This document shows, piece by piece, positions 1 to 11,158 of a DNA stretch of 64,000 nt (positions are counted from its first letter, which is position 1; each line of letters begins with the position of its first letter). This DNA is from Hygrophila difformis. Taxonomy: Eukaryota > Streptophyta > Magnoliopsida > Lamiales > Acanthaceae. Made by a program: the position numbers and the translations under genes. Under the pieces are notes generated by a model that made no database searches, had not been told where the DNA came from, and was given only the letters and a program-made list of their open reading frames with translations. The stretch lies in the NCBI GenBank assembly GCA_030278955.1, contig JAOANR010000001.1, positions 38,962,890 through 39,026,889 on the forward strand, written 5' to 3'.

Positions 1-543
1 TCTAGAAAAGAATGGGCTTTTAAGTTAGATGAAGTATTATGGGCTTATAGGACGGCTTTTAAAACACCTATAGGGATGACCGCATTTAAATTGGTTTATG
101 GTAAAGCTTGTCATCTACCTTTTGAACTTGAGTTTAAGTCACTTTGGGCTATGAAGAAATTAAATTTTGAATTTAAAGAAGCTCAAGAGAAAAGAAAGAT
201 AGATCTTAATGAGTTAGAAGAAATGAGGCGTCATGCTTATGACAATGCTTTAATTTATAAAGAAAGAACAAAGCTTTATCATGATAAAATGCTTAGGCCT
301 AAGGTGTTTGAAGCTGGTCAATTAGTGCTTTTATATAATTCTAGATTTAAAGTGTTTCCTGGTAAATTGAAGACTAAATGGTCAGGGCCTTTTAGGATTG
401 TTAAAGTGTTGGATAATGGTGCAGTAGTTTTAAGAGCTGATGATGAAAGGGAATTCACTGTAAATGGTCAAAGACTTAAACATTATTTTGGAGATGAAGT
501 TAAATTCATCGAACAAATTAATGTTAAGCCTTTGGTTGTTTAA
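1..543 (+). CDS. Ty3/Gypsy integrase C-terminal part (pol tail)
   Basis: The reading frame is open from base 1 to the TAA at 541-543 and has no start because it is the tail of a polyprotein. It begins inside the integrase core just after the catalytic region, with the typical [13 protein letters not shown] and [12 protein letters not shown] segments. The GPY/F-type C-terminal module follows ([19 protein letters not shown]), which in this family binds DNA and assists strand transfer. The minus-strand element at the right end of the window has a clearly homologous tail with the same order of motifs, so the two elements are distant relatives. No stop or frameshift is seen in this piece. There is no chromodomain, which agrees with an Athila/Tat type. 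Confidence 0.9.
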   Translation, partial: SRKEWAFKLDEVLWAYRTAFKTPIGMTAFKLVYGKACHLPFELEFKSLWAMKKLNFEFKEAQEKRKIDLNELEEMRRHAYDNALIYKERTKLYHDKMLRPKVFEAGQLVLLYNSRFKVFPGKLKTKWSGPFRIVKVLDNGAVVLRADDEREFTVNGQRLKHYFGDEVKFIEQINVKPLVV

Positions 544-1036
544 ATCTGCTTATTGAAGTAAGTGCACTGCATTTTAATTATGTTGAGTTTTTATTTATTA
601 AAATCTATAAAAACCAATAAAAATTTTAAAATGACGGAAAAAGACAAAAATAATTTGCATTTTATTGTTTATGTGCTTTTAGTTGCTTTACGGCTTTTAT
701 AAAATTTAGTTTGTGTTTTTATTTTAATTATGTTGTTTAAATTTCATGCTATGTATTGCATGTGTTCAATAAATTGAGTAGGACATTGCTTTTGAATTGG
801 AATAAGTAGCAAAATGTTGAGAAATGATAGACTTATGTGTGCTTGGAGGATTGATCTTGACATGCGTATTTTGACTCGGTGATGAATTAAGGAGGATGAT
901 CTATATGGACTAGTTGATTTAATTGAGGAGAATTATGATCCGGAAGGATTTGAGGAGCCTATATATGCTAAATCTGACTTGCTAACCTTAGGGAGTATAT
1001 TGACTATCATTTTGGTGAAGTTTGAGCTAATATTCG
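544..1036 (+). other. Post-pol non-coding spacer
   Basis: AT-rich sequence between the pol stop and the first hairpin array. I see no open frame or RNA gene in it. Confidence 0.5.
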
Positions 1037-1390
1037 AGTGCCACATACTCAGTTTAGGCGCCACACCTTCTTGGTGGCGCCTAGAATCATGCTCATGCGC
1101 CATGATATACGCCATTTTTAATCCTGGGAAAATTTGAAGTCAGATAATGCGCCACACCTTTATGGTGGCGCATAAAACTGCTCCCTAGCGCCAAAATTTG
1201 CGCCACTTTTAAACTTGGAAAAAGTTGCACTCAGGTAATGCGCCACTTCTTCTTTGTGGCGCATAAAATTACTCCGGAGCGCCATTGGATGCGCCATTTT
1301 CGGACTTAGGATTTTTCAGAAAATACTCAAGCGCCACTTGTACTGAGTGGCACCTAAAACACCATGCAAGCGCCTATTTTGGCGCCTGAC
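1037..1390 (+). repeat. Hairpin array I: four 91-bp units with GCGCCAC/GTGGCGC arms
   Basis: GCGCCAC starts at 1058, 1149, 1240 and 1331, an exact 91-bp spacing. In the first three units it is followed after about 10 bases by its inverse complement GTGGCGC (1165-1171 in the second unit), then AT/CT plus AAAA; the fourth ends GTGGCAC. Each unit also holds two more GCGCCA-type words about 12-15 bases apart. The spacers between units are diverged while the arms are kept. The array lies between pol and the first accessory ORF, and the same unit recurs at 4885-5225 and inside the 3' LTR at 8705-9035. Confidence 0.85.
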
Positions 1391-1425
1391 CCGGCGGGTC
1401 AGGGCGCCAGACCCGGTTCTGGATC

Positions 1426-1440
1426 GGGTTTTTAAACCCA
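1426..1440 (+). promoter_or_regulatory. TATA-like box after hairpin array I
   Basis: TTTTTAAACCC lies about 40 bases after the array and is followed by a pyrimidine-rich stretch (1446-1520) like a plant 5' leader. It is a candidate internal promoter for the accessory ORF at 2540. This is inferred from position and composition only. Confidence 0.35.
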
Positions 1441-2539
1441 AAATCATTCTTCTCTTTTCATTCCATTCGAACTTGTGCCCTCTCCTCCTCAAGACCGACG
1501 CATTCCTCTCCCCCCAAGCGACATAATCCGCGCCACTCCGGTAAAATTCTTCCAATTCTTGTGTTCTTTCTATCAATTCTCATCTACATTGTCAATTCTC
1601 ACTCCAAAACCCCAAATTTTGCTTTGTTCAAATCAAATTAGGGTTCTTCAACCCTAGTTCTTCAAGTTTGGGGATTCCACTCCAAAGTGCTCTAAAGCTT
1701 CAATTTAGGTAAGAATGGCTATCCTAATTCAAGTATTATCATATTCTAGTGCTTTGGAATGCATTAATTTTGGTATTGGTATTGTTACTTGAATTTTGGG
1801 TTTTTGTAGAATGTGGGATAAAATTTGATTTTGATTGTCTAAATTCTAGCTTGAACATGAACAAGTGTTGTAGAACATGTAATTCTTGCATAATGTGAAA
1901 TTTTTGGATTAACCTTAAAAGTTGGAATTTTTGAGAATTTTTAAATCTGAAAATTAGTTTAAAGTAATTAAAATGACATTTTTGGTTAATTGAATGGATG
2001 GAACATTACTAGAATATGTCATTTTAGTTATATTAAAAATATATAGTTATTTTCTTGTCAAAAATTCCATGTTTTTCATAATGTGAGTTAATTAGACCAT
2101 GTTTTGATAAAAACTCTCTTATTTGTAATTTAGTTAATTTAAATAGGTTGATTTCTCATATGAATAAATTGGAATGGATTTAAATATTAATTTAAACCAT
2201 TTGTAATGCATTAGTTTGATAGTTTAGGTTGTTTTAGTTTTTAAATTTGAAAATTTAATAAACTAGGGAGTTTTTATTAAAAAGACATGTTGAGCATGAA
2301 TTTTAAACTTTAAAATAAAATGGATGTTATTTTTAAACAAAGTTTAGAATTCACAACTTTTAAACTGCAACATCTTGGTCATTGAGTTATTTAAATCCCA
2401 CATTCTAGGTTGATGTATATGTTTGCTTTGTACTTAACACTTAAGTTAAACCTTTGGTTTAAACTTAAGTGTGAGGATGGGAGGCAATGCATATATATGA
2501 TACTAACCCAGAGTTTTTGTACAACCAGGTACTGAAATA
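1441..2539 (+). other. Leader of accessory ORF 1 with a candidate intron
   Basis: A CT-rich leader runs to about 1708. TTTAG|GTAAGAATGG at 1707-1718 looks like a splice donor, and ACAACCAG|GTACTG at about 2521-2534 looks like an acceptor just before the ATG at 2540. Between them the DNA is AT-rich with no long frame, as expected for a plant intron. A tract resembling the element's polypurine tract (AAGTGTGAGGATGGGAGG) sits at about 2466-2483. Confidence 0.35.
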
Positions 2540-4446
2540 ATGTATAATCCTCCAAACCTCCCTAAGAAATCGGGTTATAGGTATATACCCATGCCCGAGG
2601 GGAGAATGGGGATTTATGATCCACAGTCACCGGATAGCGTTCCTACTCCTATTCCTGATGAGCATATTTCTGAAAATCGCAGACTCCGCACTAAAAATTC
2701 GGTACAGATGGATCATCCACAGGGATCAGGTGGTGCCTCCAAGTCCAAGGGACTTCTCTCCTATTTTAGGAGGAACAAGTCCAGGAGTGGTGCATCTTCT
2801 AGACATACCACAGTACCAGCTGATGACCATCAGGAGGTCAATCAGCCTGACCAGCCTGATCAGCCCATTCAGCCTGAGACGTCCGATCATTCACAGGCCC
2901 CCTCTAGAGCCTCTCGGGGGAAGGCACCTGTCACAAGTTCCACTTCCTCTCGACCTAGGAGGGGGAGATCTGCAGCACTAGTCATACAGGAGCCTGTCCC
3001 TGAGGCTGTAGGAGGAGAGGAAGATGAGGAGGAGGTTGATCAGGAGGAGCAGCAGGATAGGGGAGGACCGAAAAAGCAAGATCCGAGAGCTTATGTACCC
3101 GAGTTGTTTTATGTCAGCCCGGGCATATTTGATGCCACTGTGTTTAGGAGTGCCAGAGCCTACGAGCTATACAAGAGGTTTCACAAGAAGAGAATTATTG
3201 CTGATAGGGGATTTTCAGACAGAGATTTGCAGCACCCTCTACTCCGTGATGCTATTAGATCCAGAGGTTGGGAGAGATTCGTTGGACATCCAGCGGGATC
3301 ATATTCGTGGGAGTTGACTAGGCTGTTTCTAGCCAACGCTGAGGAGGAGGATTCTTGGATTTTCGGGGTTAGAGTACCCATCACTCCTCAGCACATCAAC
3401 CAATTTTTTGGAGTAGTGGATGTGCCTTACGGCAGAGACGTTTGGGAGCCAGTTATGAGGGCTGATGATAGGGAGGAGTTCAAGAAGCTTGTATTGATGT
3501 CGATGTTTGAGGGTCAGGAGGATGTCCTCACATATGATGACGATGACATGAGCAGGCTACATGGGCTTGATATGGATGCACCCATGTATCAGCTGCTCAT
3601 GTTCTACAGATCTAGACTGAGTCCTTCGACTCACACCTCTGGACCTACTGCCTTGGATATGTATGTCCCATACTGCATCAAGGTGGGGAGCCCGGTTAAC
3701 ATGGGAGAGCTTATATCACTAGAGTTGAGACAGACACCGGGGGTGTCTAAGAGATCAGCTCTTATGTTTCCCAGCTTGATATGGCAGCTGTGTGCACAGG
3801 CAGGAGTGGATATGGGGCAGTTTGACAGAGACTGGAGGATGAGGCCCCCTATTCCATTTGGGAAGAGGAACTTCAAGCTGCCTGGCATTAGATGCAAGCC
3901 CATGATACTTCCGAGGGAGTTCCCAGGCAGTCACCACCACCTGCACCTTCACATGCTAGCCAGGAGCATTCTGAGGCTCCTTCGCAGTCCACTAGGGGAA
4001 CACGAGGTGGTAGAGGCAGAGGTAGGGGACGTGGCAGAGCTCAGCCACAGCAGTCACATCAGCAGTATCCGGGAGAGCCTGATTGGGCTAGGGCATTAAG
4101 GATTGATCAGCAGACGATGATGACCAACCAGCAAAATTGGATGAACACTATGGATGAGCGAATGAGGTTGGTAGCTCAGAGGCAAAACTTTTTGAGTGAT
4201 CAGATTGAAAAGAATGCCCGAGCCCAAGCTTACCATGCAGCCAGACTGGAGTATTTTATGTCCCAGAGCCTAGGGCAGCGTTATGTCGCTCCTCAGACAC
4301 CTTCTAAGGACGATGATGATGAGGACTATGTCGGTTCTGGAGATGGTAGCGATGAGGGAGATGAGGATGCTAAGGATGCTGATGATGGGGATGGATCTGA
4401 AGAAGTGGGGGACAATGATAATGATGATTCTGAGGACTCCGACTGA
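2540..4446 (+). pseudogene. Athila-type accessory ORF 1 (plant transposon protein domain), frameshifted
   Basis: The frame opens at ATG 2540 after an acceptor-like site. The N-terminal third is low-complexity and acidic to polar. From about residue 190 there is a conserved domain I associate with the 'putative plant transposon protein' family in Athila-type elements, with the words GSYSWELTRLFLANA, THTSGPTALDMYVPY and FPSLIWQLCAQAGVDM. Near 3895-3935 the natural reading moves to another frame. That second frame carries an RG-rich stretch, a coiled region ending EYFMSQSLGQRYV, and an acidic tail that stops at 4444-4446. ORF 2 downstream has the same domain order, including EFFMSESLGDRYI, which shows that the two frames belong to one broken protein. 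The function is unknown. The position matches the so-called env-like ORF of Athila elements, but I see no signal peptide or membrane segment. Confidence 0.75.
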
Positions 4447-4884
4447 GTGAGAGAGATGAGCGATAGATAGGCCTGTGATCGTTATAGATGACATGTATTG
4501 ATAGGCCTATGTATTTGACTCTATTGCTATTTTGCTACATTTTAGTTATTTTCATTTGGGTTGTAATTGTCCTAACTCTATTTTCTTTTATTATTTTTGC
4601 TGTCTTAGACATATTATTTCTATTATCCATGTCTTTTGATTATATGGTGTATTAGATGGTGTTTATTTAGATTATAAGGTTGTTAGTTGCTTTTAAATTG
4701 AATAGAGTAGCTCTTACCAATAACATGCTAAATTGAGTTGTTTTGAACTGGTAAAAAGATCAATGAAGTTTATTTGGACTAGATTGAGGTGTAGATTAAG
4801 TGAAATTGGTATTGTTGAGTGATTTGGAGATTTTGGACATCATGGGGAAGAACTTAGGAAAAACACATTCTGCTCGAATTGGCA
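4447..4884 (+). other. Non-coding spacer between accessory ORFs
   Basis: AT-rich DNA after ORF 1. No frame or RNA gene is seen. The next hairpin array begins at its end. Confidence 0.5.
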
Positions 4885-5225
4885 CAGAATGCGCCATATA
4901 GGCTTGGTGGCGCCTAAAAACGCCCTGAAGCGCCATTTAATGCGCCAGAAAACTTAGAAATTTTTCTAAGTTTTTCCAAAATGCGCCACACATGCTTGGT
5001 GGCGCATAAATCTGCCTTTCTGCGCCACTTTTTGCGCCGCAGAATTAAAATTTTTCCAAGTTTGCTTCAGGATGCGCCACTTCTTCTTTGTGGCGCATAA
5101 AACTCCCTTCCTGCGCCAATTTTTGCGCCATGGCTTATTTTTAAATTTATATTATTTTCAAAATGCGCCATTTGTGCTGTGTGGCGCCTAAAAGTGACCT
5201 TCTGCGCCACTTTTTGCGCCACTGA
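4885..5225 (+). repeat. Hairpin array II: four 91-92 bp units
   Basis: GCGCCAY words start at 4891, 4983, 5074 and 5165, a spacing of 91-92 bp. Each is followed within about 10 bases by GTGGCGC, for example 4983-4989 paired with 4999-5005. Then come ATAAAA or CTAAAA and a second pair of GCGCCA words. The unit is the same as in array I but the intervening bases differ. The array ends about 170 bases before a TATA-like box and about 280 bases before accessory ORF 2. Confidence 0.85.
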
Positions 5226-5389
5226 CGCAAATTTTTCAAAAATTCGCGAATCCAAAATATTCAAATCATATCTAATCGATTTTTGGGATCCTAAACAACA
5301 TTATACTGACTCTAAATCATATGTTTAGGGTATATTTGGATCTAGATTAAATTAATCCCGCCATATCTCAACAAAATCAAGATTTCACC

Positions 5390-5402
5390 TTCTTTAAAAG
5401 AG
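5390..5402 (+). promoter_or_regulatory. TATA-like box before accessory ORF 2
   Basis: CTTTAAAAGA is followed by a CT-rich leader (5425-5500) and then the ATG at 5509 in a CCACCATGAG context, which is favourable for initiation. This is inference from position. Confidence 0.3.
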
Positions 5403-5508
5403 CCATGACCGATCGGTCATACTCTCACTCTCAAATCTGTCAATTTTTCTCTTCTTCCAGTTTAATTAGCTTTCCAATCTCAATCATTTCTTCCTAAATT
5501 CTGCCACC

Positions 5509-6967
5509 ATGAGATCAAAGAGAAAGAATAACCCAAGAAACAATGGTGGAAAGAAACTGAAAGCCACAGAGCCTGCTCCATCACAGACACCAGAAATTAA
5601 TGAACCTATTCCGGAGCCGGCTGCTGTGGGAGCTGAAGATGAGTTTGTGAACAATCTGGTAGTTCCCGATTCGTATAATGGTTACGATACTTCTTTCAAT
5701 TCTGCTCAACCAATGGAGGATGATCCAAAGCAAGAAGAAGATGTCGCTGAATCCCCGGAGGAAATCTCACCAGAAGTTCCTCGTGAATCTAAAACCAAGA
5801 GGAAGAGTCACAATAGAAAGAATGATACTACCCCTCTGGAAGAATTAACAGGAGATACTTTTAATCCAGCTATTTTCATCAATCAAACTGCATATTCTTA
5901 TTATCAGAAGATGGTGGAAAAATGGATTATTCCGGATAAAAGGGTTCACTGAAGCTGACATGGAGCGATTTTCGGTTCATGATGCTCTCATGAGTCGAGG
6001 ATGGATGAAATTTGCTGCACATCCGGAAGGAGTTTATTCTTGGGAGCTTACCAGACAGTTCTTGTGCAATGCTCAGTATGATCGTTATACCTCATGGATT
6101 AAGGGAGTGCCTGTGCCATATGGTCCCGCAGTAATCAATGAACTTTATGGTACTGTGGATGTTTCTTGCCCAGCTACGAAGAAGAAGCACTTTCATGACC
6201 CTATTCATGAAGAGGAAGGAGGACCGGAATTGGAGAAAAGAATCTTGAAAGAGATGTTCGAAACTCAAAAGAAAGTTGCCTACATAGGGGAGAAGAAGGA
6301 GAATGTTGTTGCCACTTTAATGGCTGCACCGCTTTATCAGATCTACCTGCTTTACAAGCATAAGGTATTTCCTACTTCGCACACTTCACAACCGAATGCA
6401 GAGGAGCTTTATTTTGTGTATTGTGTGAAGAACGGGTTGCCTATTGATATTGGAGAGATGATAGCATATGAGCTGGATAAAATGGCGTCTGACATTGCAC
6501 GGATTGTGCTGGGATTTCCTGCACTGATCTGGACACTTTGTGAGAGAGCTGGAGTGAATATGACGGCCTATGCTCATGATGTGAAGCCAAAGCCTCCTAT
6601 CTCTTTCAAGAATTTCTATAATAAGCCTGGAGTAAAGTGTGCAGAGCTTGGTTACCCTACTACATCCAGTGGGACACCCACTTGTCATCCTGATAGACCT
6701 AGTACATCTGGTACTAAGGTGGAGCCTGCAGAGATCGCAATTAATAGGATGACCTATGAGCTTCATCAGCTTAGAGAGGAGATGAAGAGGAAGGAGGATA
6801 GTACACGAGCACAAATTACACAACTTTCTAGTAGACTTGAATTCTTCATGTCTGAAAGCCTAGGTGATCGATATATTCCTCCTACTACTAGTTCGAGCTC
6901 TACAGGGAATAATGATGTTCCTAGGGAAAATGAAGTAGGTGATTCGGATGGATCTTTAGAAATCTAG
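5509..6967 (+). pseudogene. Athila-type accessory ORF 2, diverged paralogue of ORF 1, frameshifted
   Basis: The first frame starts at ATG 5509 with a lysine-rich, nuclear-signal-like N-terminus and runs into a stop at 5950-5952. A one-base shift near 5938-5943 restores the frame that ends with the TAG at 6965-6967. Across that point the text parallels ORF 1 (RGFSDRDL there, GFTEADM here). Shared words follow in the same order: GVYSWELTRQFLCNA, SHTSQPNAEELYFVYCV, FPALIWTLCERAGVNM and EFFMSESLGDRYI. The protein is shorter than ORF 1 and lacks its RG-rich segment and acidic tail. The two copies differ at most positions, so this is an old duplication or the joining of two elements rather than a recent tandem copy. 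The function is unknown. Confidence 0.75.
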
Positions 6968-8387
6968 ATTTTTTATTAGATAGGATTGCTCCCTTTTTGG
7001 TTTAATTTGTAATAGTTAGAATTATTTTGGCACTATTTTGCTTATTTAATTAGCACTTTTATGTAATAGTTGCTAGAATTTGTGGTATTTTGCTTTTGGT
7101 GAATTTATGGAATTTAATATTTTAATTAAATCTGTCCTTGTTTATTTAATGGATGGAAATAATTATTAAAAATCAAAAATCTGAAACTTATAAAATAAAA
7201 TAGTAAAAATCTGAATTAAATAAATAATGGATAGAATTTTAATTGTTTGAATCTATAAATTACCATGTGTTCTAACAATTATCTTTTGTATGAGCAAATA
7301 CCATATAAACATATAAAGAAGCAGGATATGCCATGAGAAGCAAGCAAAAGGGGAACATCCAATACGGTGAAAGAGTTTCTAGGATCTACATATTCCAGGT
7401 GTGATCTTTTCATGTATTAAGTTATCAATTTGCATGGAGAATATGGTAAGAGCTTGAGTTGATTTAATTTTAGTTTATTTTACTATTTGCTATGCTTTAA
7501 ATAAAATGGTACATGCATGACTAATTACTTTAAATTTAAATTGTGTTTTCCCAGTGGTGCTATTGTTTGGAGATTAGCACATCATTGCCAATCTGGAGAA
7601 AATCCAAATAAGTCTAAATGTTCTGCTTTAATCCGATTTTACAATTTAATGAGTGTTAGGTTTCCTAGTTTAAAGTTCTAGACTTTGTCAAATTGTTATG
7701 CAAGTTGTTTGAGCTATTGATGACAATTCTATTTGCCTTGCAGAAAACTATTTGATTAATTAGACTAGTTATTTAAAATGTGGAGAGTTATCATTATTTA
7801 TAAACAAATATGCTCGTTCTAAGTCTTTTTAAATGCTTAATTAAAATAAAGTCAGAGTGAGAACCCTGTAAAAAAAAAGGAGAAAAAAAGTTATCTTGCA
7901 AAAAGAAAAAGAAAAGAAAAATTAAAGAATGCAAGATTAAAAAAAAAAGAAAGAAGAAAAAGAGGGTAATCAAATAAAAATTCATAAACTCTTGACTGGA
8001 TGACTGGCACATATTCGGTGACACGAGTAGCTTTTGGAATTCAACCATCTACAACTCAGCCAAAGTGTCTAGAATATAGTGAAACCTAGCCATAGATTGA
8101 GCATATTTAAAGACTGGAATAGAAAAGCATATTTATATTATCCACTTTCCCATACTAAGTGCTATGTATGATTAATCTGTTTTCTGTATTGTAAGTGCTT
8201 TGGATATCTGGTTTTAATAACTGATGCATATTAATTTGCCTAGTTCTAGTACATTAAACTTTGAACCCTCTTATCTCATTTTATTGTTGAAATCTATGAT
8301 TTGGCAGAACTATAAAGACTTTATCTTTATTATCTTGATTGGCAAGTTGATGTGCTAATTGATCTCATTGCTCAAGGGACGAGCAAT
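6968..8387 (+). other. 3' non-coding region of the Athila-like element
   Basis: AT-rich DNA, including A-rich tracts at 7868-7975. No frame with recognisable protein similarity is seen on either strand. It leads into the polypurine tract. Confidence 0.5.
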
Positions 8388-8405
8388 ATTTAAGTGTGAG
8401 GATGT
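8388..8405 (+). other. Polypurine tract
   Basis: AATATTTAAGTGTGAGGATG lies directly against the LTR start (TGATGCACCC at 8406). In retrotransposons such a tract primes plus-strand DNA synthesis. The minus-strand element at the right end has the matching tract ATTAAATATGAGGATG against its LTR. Confidence 0.7.
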
Positions 8406-8704
8406 TGATGCACCCTGTGAAACCACATTTAATTACGCTTAAATTATGATAAAATGAACCTAAATTGCGTGCATGAGGCCTTATTTTACTGCTTTTTAGT
8501 GTATATTTCATGTAATGTGTAAATATTAATAAGACCGGTTAAATTGAGCTTATTCGAGCCCAATTTACCTTGTTTTATGCTTTTTAATAAGACTTTGGCA
8601 ATTCTAATACATTGCAATGATGTTTCAGGCATTAAAAGGAAGAAAGAAGATGTTCGGAAGTCTAAGGATGCAAAATTCGGAATTTTCAACACTGGAAGGC
8701 TCCA

Positions 8705-9035
8705 GAATGCGCCACATAGGCCTGGCGGCGCATAAAAATGCTCTCCAGCGCCATTTTATGCGCCACTTCAACACTTGGGAAAATTTCGGATGGAAAAAGC
8801 TTCAGGATGCGCCAGCTCTTCTTGGCGGCGCATAAAAGGCCATTCAAGCACCATTTTTTGCGCCGAAGTCGAATTTTAGGAAATTGTCAGAATGCACCGC
8901 TTCTTCTTGGCGGCGCCTGAAACCACCTTGGAGCGCCACTTTTTGCGCCGTTTTGGAAAATTCGGAAAATCAGCGTATGCGCCAGTTCTCCATGGTGGCG
9001 CCTAAAACCCTCCCCGAGCGTCGTTTATGCGCCAT
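8705..9035 (+). repeat. Hairpin array III inside the LTR
   Basis: Unit starts are at about 8709, 8809, 8894 and 8979. The first arm is GCGCCAC, GCGCCAG or a decayed form, followed by GGCGGCGC or GTGGCGC and CATAAAA or CCTAAAA. The spacing is 85-100 bp. It is the same unit as arrays I and II, placed just upstream of the probable LTR promoter. Confidence 0.8.
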
Positions 9036-9071
9036 CGTCGCAGTTGGGCAGTTTTCTAACCACCCGAACTC

Positions 9072-9084
9072 AGTTTTAAATACG
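9072..9084 (+). promoter_or_regulatory. LTR TATA-like box
   Basis: GTTTTAAATACGG lies about 40 bases after array III and before a CT-rich stretch. It is the best candidate for the core promoter of the genomic transcript. The spacing to the array is like that of the internal module at 1037-1440. Confidence 0.4.
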
Positions 9085-10630
9085 GTTCTTCATCATTCTT
9101 CAAGGGACAGACTGCAAAACTCGAAAATATACACTCTGAAAACATCTGCTAATGGGAGAAGAAGGCCGGAAACACAAAATCATGCCGGAGGAATGCATCA
9201 AGGACGCTGTTCTGGGCGTGTTCTTCCTATTCTAGGTGTTGCCTTTCTTTTTCTTGCATTGTAATGAATTGAATTTGCCTCTAAATGTAATCTGCTATCA
9301 TGTTTTTAATTTGTAGACGGATTTCTGTGTTGTTCGTGTTAGAAGTGTTCTAGAACGGGAGTTCAGAATCACTTTGAAGTACGAATTCATCTTTTATGGA
9401 AGCAATAATATGTCGCTGTTAAATTCTGTAATCTGGATTAATCTGTTAGGATTGTTAGAATGTGGATTAGAATCATGTACTGTCTGCTTGAATTTGATCG
9501 ATTATTAAGTTTGGATGAAAATCTTGAATCTGCTATTTTAATTGTTGAATCTGAACTGATCGATTAATCTGCTATCATATTAAAATCTGCCTAATCTGGT
9601 TTAAACGCCATTCTGCCTGAATTATAGAGGTGAAAATTTCATGTTTGGGTGTGATCTGCTTTTAATCGATTAGACTGGATAAATCTGCTATTTTGTTAGA
9701 ATCTATATTAGGATTATATGTTAGATGCCTGAAATTGATCGATCTTTTGTGTTTTATCAAATCTGTGATTTAGAATATTAATCTGCTAAAAGCCTGACTG
9801 ATCGATCAAATCTGTATTATCTATTTTTAGTAATCTGGCATTAATTCTAATCTGTCTGCATTTTAATATTATTAATTAAATCCAGTTTACCATGTTTTGT
9901 TATTATTTCACCATAATTGTTAGATTATTTACACTGTTTTGCATAATTTGAATGTTAGAATCTAATTCTATAAATTCTGCTTTGCTAAATCGGGAGATAA
10001 AAAGTAGGATTCATATTTTAGTACCGGAATTGGGAATAAATTACATTAAAGATGGATTCTGGCATGTGCACAATGATTTGGGAAATGAAAAGTGCCTATT
10101 AATTGCTATAGGAAAATTTGTAAGCTTGGGAAAGACTCAAATTTAGGCCTAGACCAATGATTGCAGAGCGTTAGATAATTTAATCAGCTTCCATGAAGTC
10201 CGTTTAAGCATAATTTGGATTTTTAGTGGATTATTATATTTTTAATCTTTATAAATATTTAAATTTAAGAAATTGATTTTTAGAACATTGGGAAATGTCA
10301 AATTATTACACAATTTCTATTTTATATAAAGATGGCAATATTTAAAATATTACAAGCAACTCCCATTTTATATTCTTATTAAACATAATTTTAATTTGCT
10401 TTGTTTTTAATTTAATGTCACTATTTTTAATTAAATCACCATTAGAATTAATCAAAATCTTTTTAAATATATTAAATATAATTAATGAACTTAAGAACAA
10501 TTAAAATTTCTCCGGAATGAAATAATATTCTGAAATTCCCTGTGGATTCGACCCGGTATTCACCGGTTTTTATTACTTGATGACAACCATCCGCTTGTGG
10601 TAAAATATGAGTAGTGAAAATCACCCATCA

Positions 10631-11000
10631 AGTGGCAAATTGATACATGAGCAAACCAAATAAGCCCCATCTCGATGCAGTGCAATGTATCTTGAGATAT
10701 GTTAAAGGCACCATTGTTTTGGCATTTTATACAATAAAACAAAGGAATGCCATGTGACAGGATATTGTGATGTCGATTATGCTGGAGCCTATGATACGCG
10801 ACGGTCGACAATTCGGTATTTGTTTAATCTTTCATTTGGAGTAGTATGATGGTGTAGCAAGAGACAACCCACAGTATCGTGTCAAGCACCGAAGCGGAAT
10901 ATCGATCGGCAACATCAGCAACACAGGACAACACTTGGTTTAAGCAACTAATGGAGGATCTTCATCAACCAATAAATTCTTCCTCCGTGTCACATTGATT
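10631..11000 (+). pseudogene. Ty1/copia RNase H remnant
   Basis: Broken plus-strand frames spell the 3' end of a Ty1/copia reverse transcriptase-RNase H: KPHLDAVQCILRYVKGT, then in another frame GYCDVDYAGAYDTRRST, then STEAEYRSATSATQDNTWFK and QLMEDLHQP. In this family the YCDADYAG and STEAEY segments carry RNase H active-site residues. At least two frameshifts and several stops are present. The left end is cut by the Athila LTR at 10630. Confidence 0.75.
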
Positions 11001-11158
11001 TTTACATTTCATAAAGTGTTACTATTCAGCATAGACTTTCACTTAAAGTTTTATCATAGTTATACAAATTAAAATATAGTCAAGTGGGATCTTGTTCGTT
11101 TCGTCTCGTCATGTAGTTTTTAAATGTCGAACTTTTAGAATTTTTACTTATACCGAAC
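11001..11158. other. AT-rich DNA of unknown origin
   Basis: It may be the decayed continuation of the copia element. I can support nothing more. Confidence 0.3.

Larger units (their letters stand above)
1..10630 (+). mobile_element. Athila-like Ty3/Gypsy retrotransposon, 3' part
   Basis: A plus-strand LTR retrotransposon that enters from the left edge. In order it shows the integrase C-terminal region, a long non-coding spacer, two related accessory ORFs, a polypurine tract and a complete 3' LTR that ends at 10630. A long region with extra ORFs between pol and the 3' LTR is characteristic of the Athila/Tat (non-chromovirus) branch of plant Ty3/Gypsy elements. The LTR right end interrupts a Ty1/copia RNase H remnant at 10631, so the element inserted into an older element. 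The 5' LTR, gag, protease and reverse transcriptase lie outside the window. Both accessory ORFs carry frameshifts, so this copy is probably not autonomous. The lineage assignment rests on layout and protein similarity recalled by eye, not on a tree. Confidence 0.85.
8406..10630 (+). repeat. 3' LTR of the Athila-like element (2225 bp)
   Basis: It starts TGATGCACCC and ends CACCCATCA, giving the inverted termini TGATG...CATCA. A polypurine tract precedes it. Near the end is CCCTGTGGATTCGACCCGG, a phrase typical of Athila LTR ends. It contains hairpin array III and a TATA-like box. The 5' LTR is outside the window, so pair divergence and age cannot be read here. Confidence 0.85.

Noticed and set aside
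2540..4446. Retroviral-type envelope gene
   Set aside because: It lies in the position often called env-like in Athila elements, but no signal peptide, transmembrane segment or cleavage site is visible.
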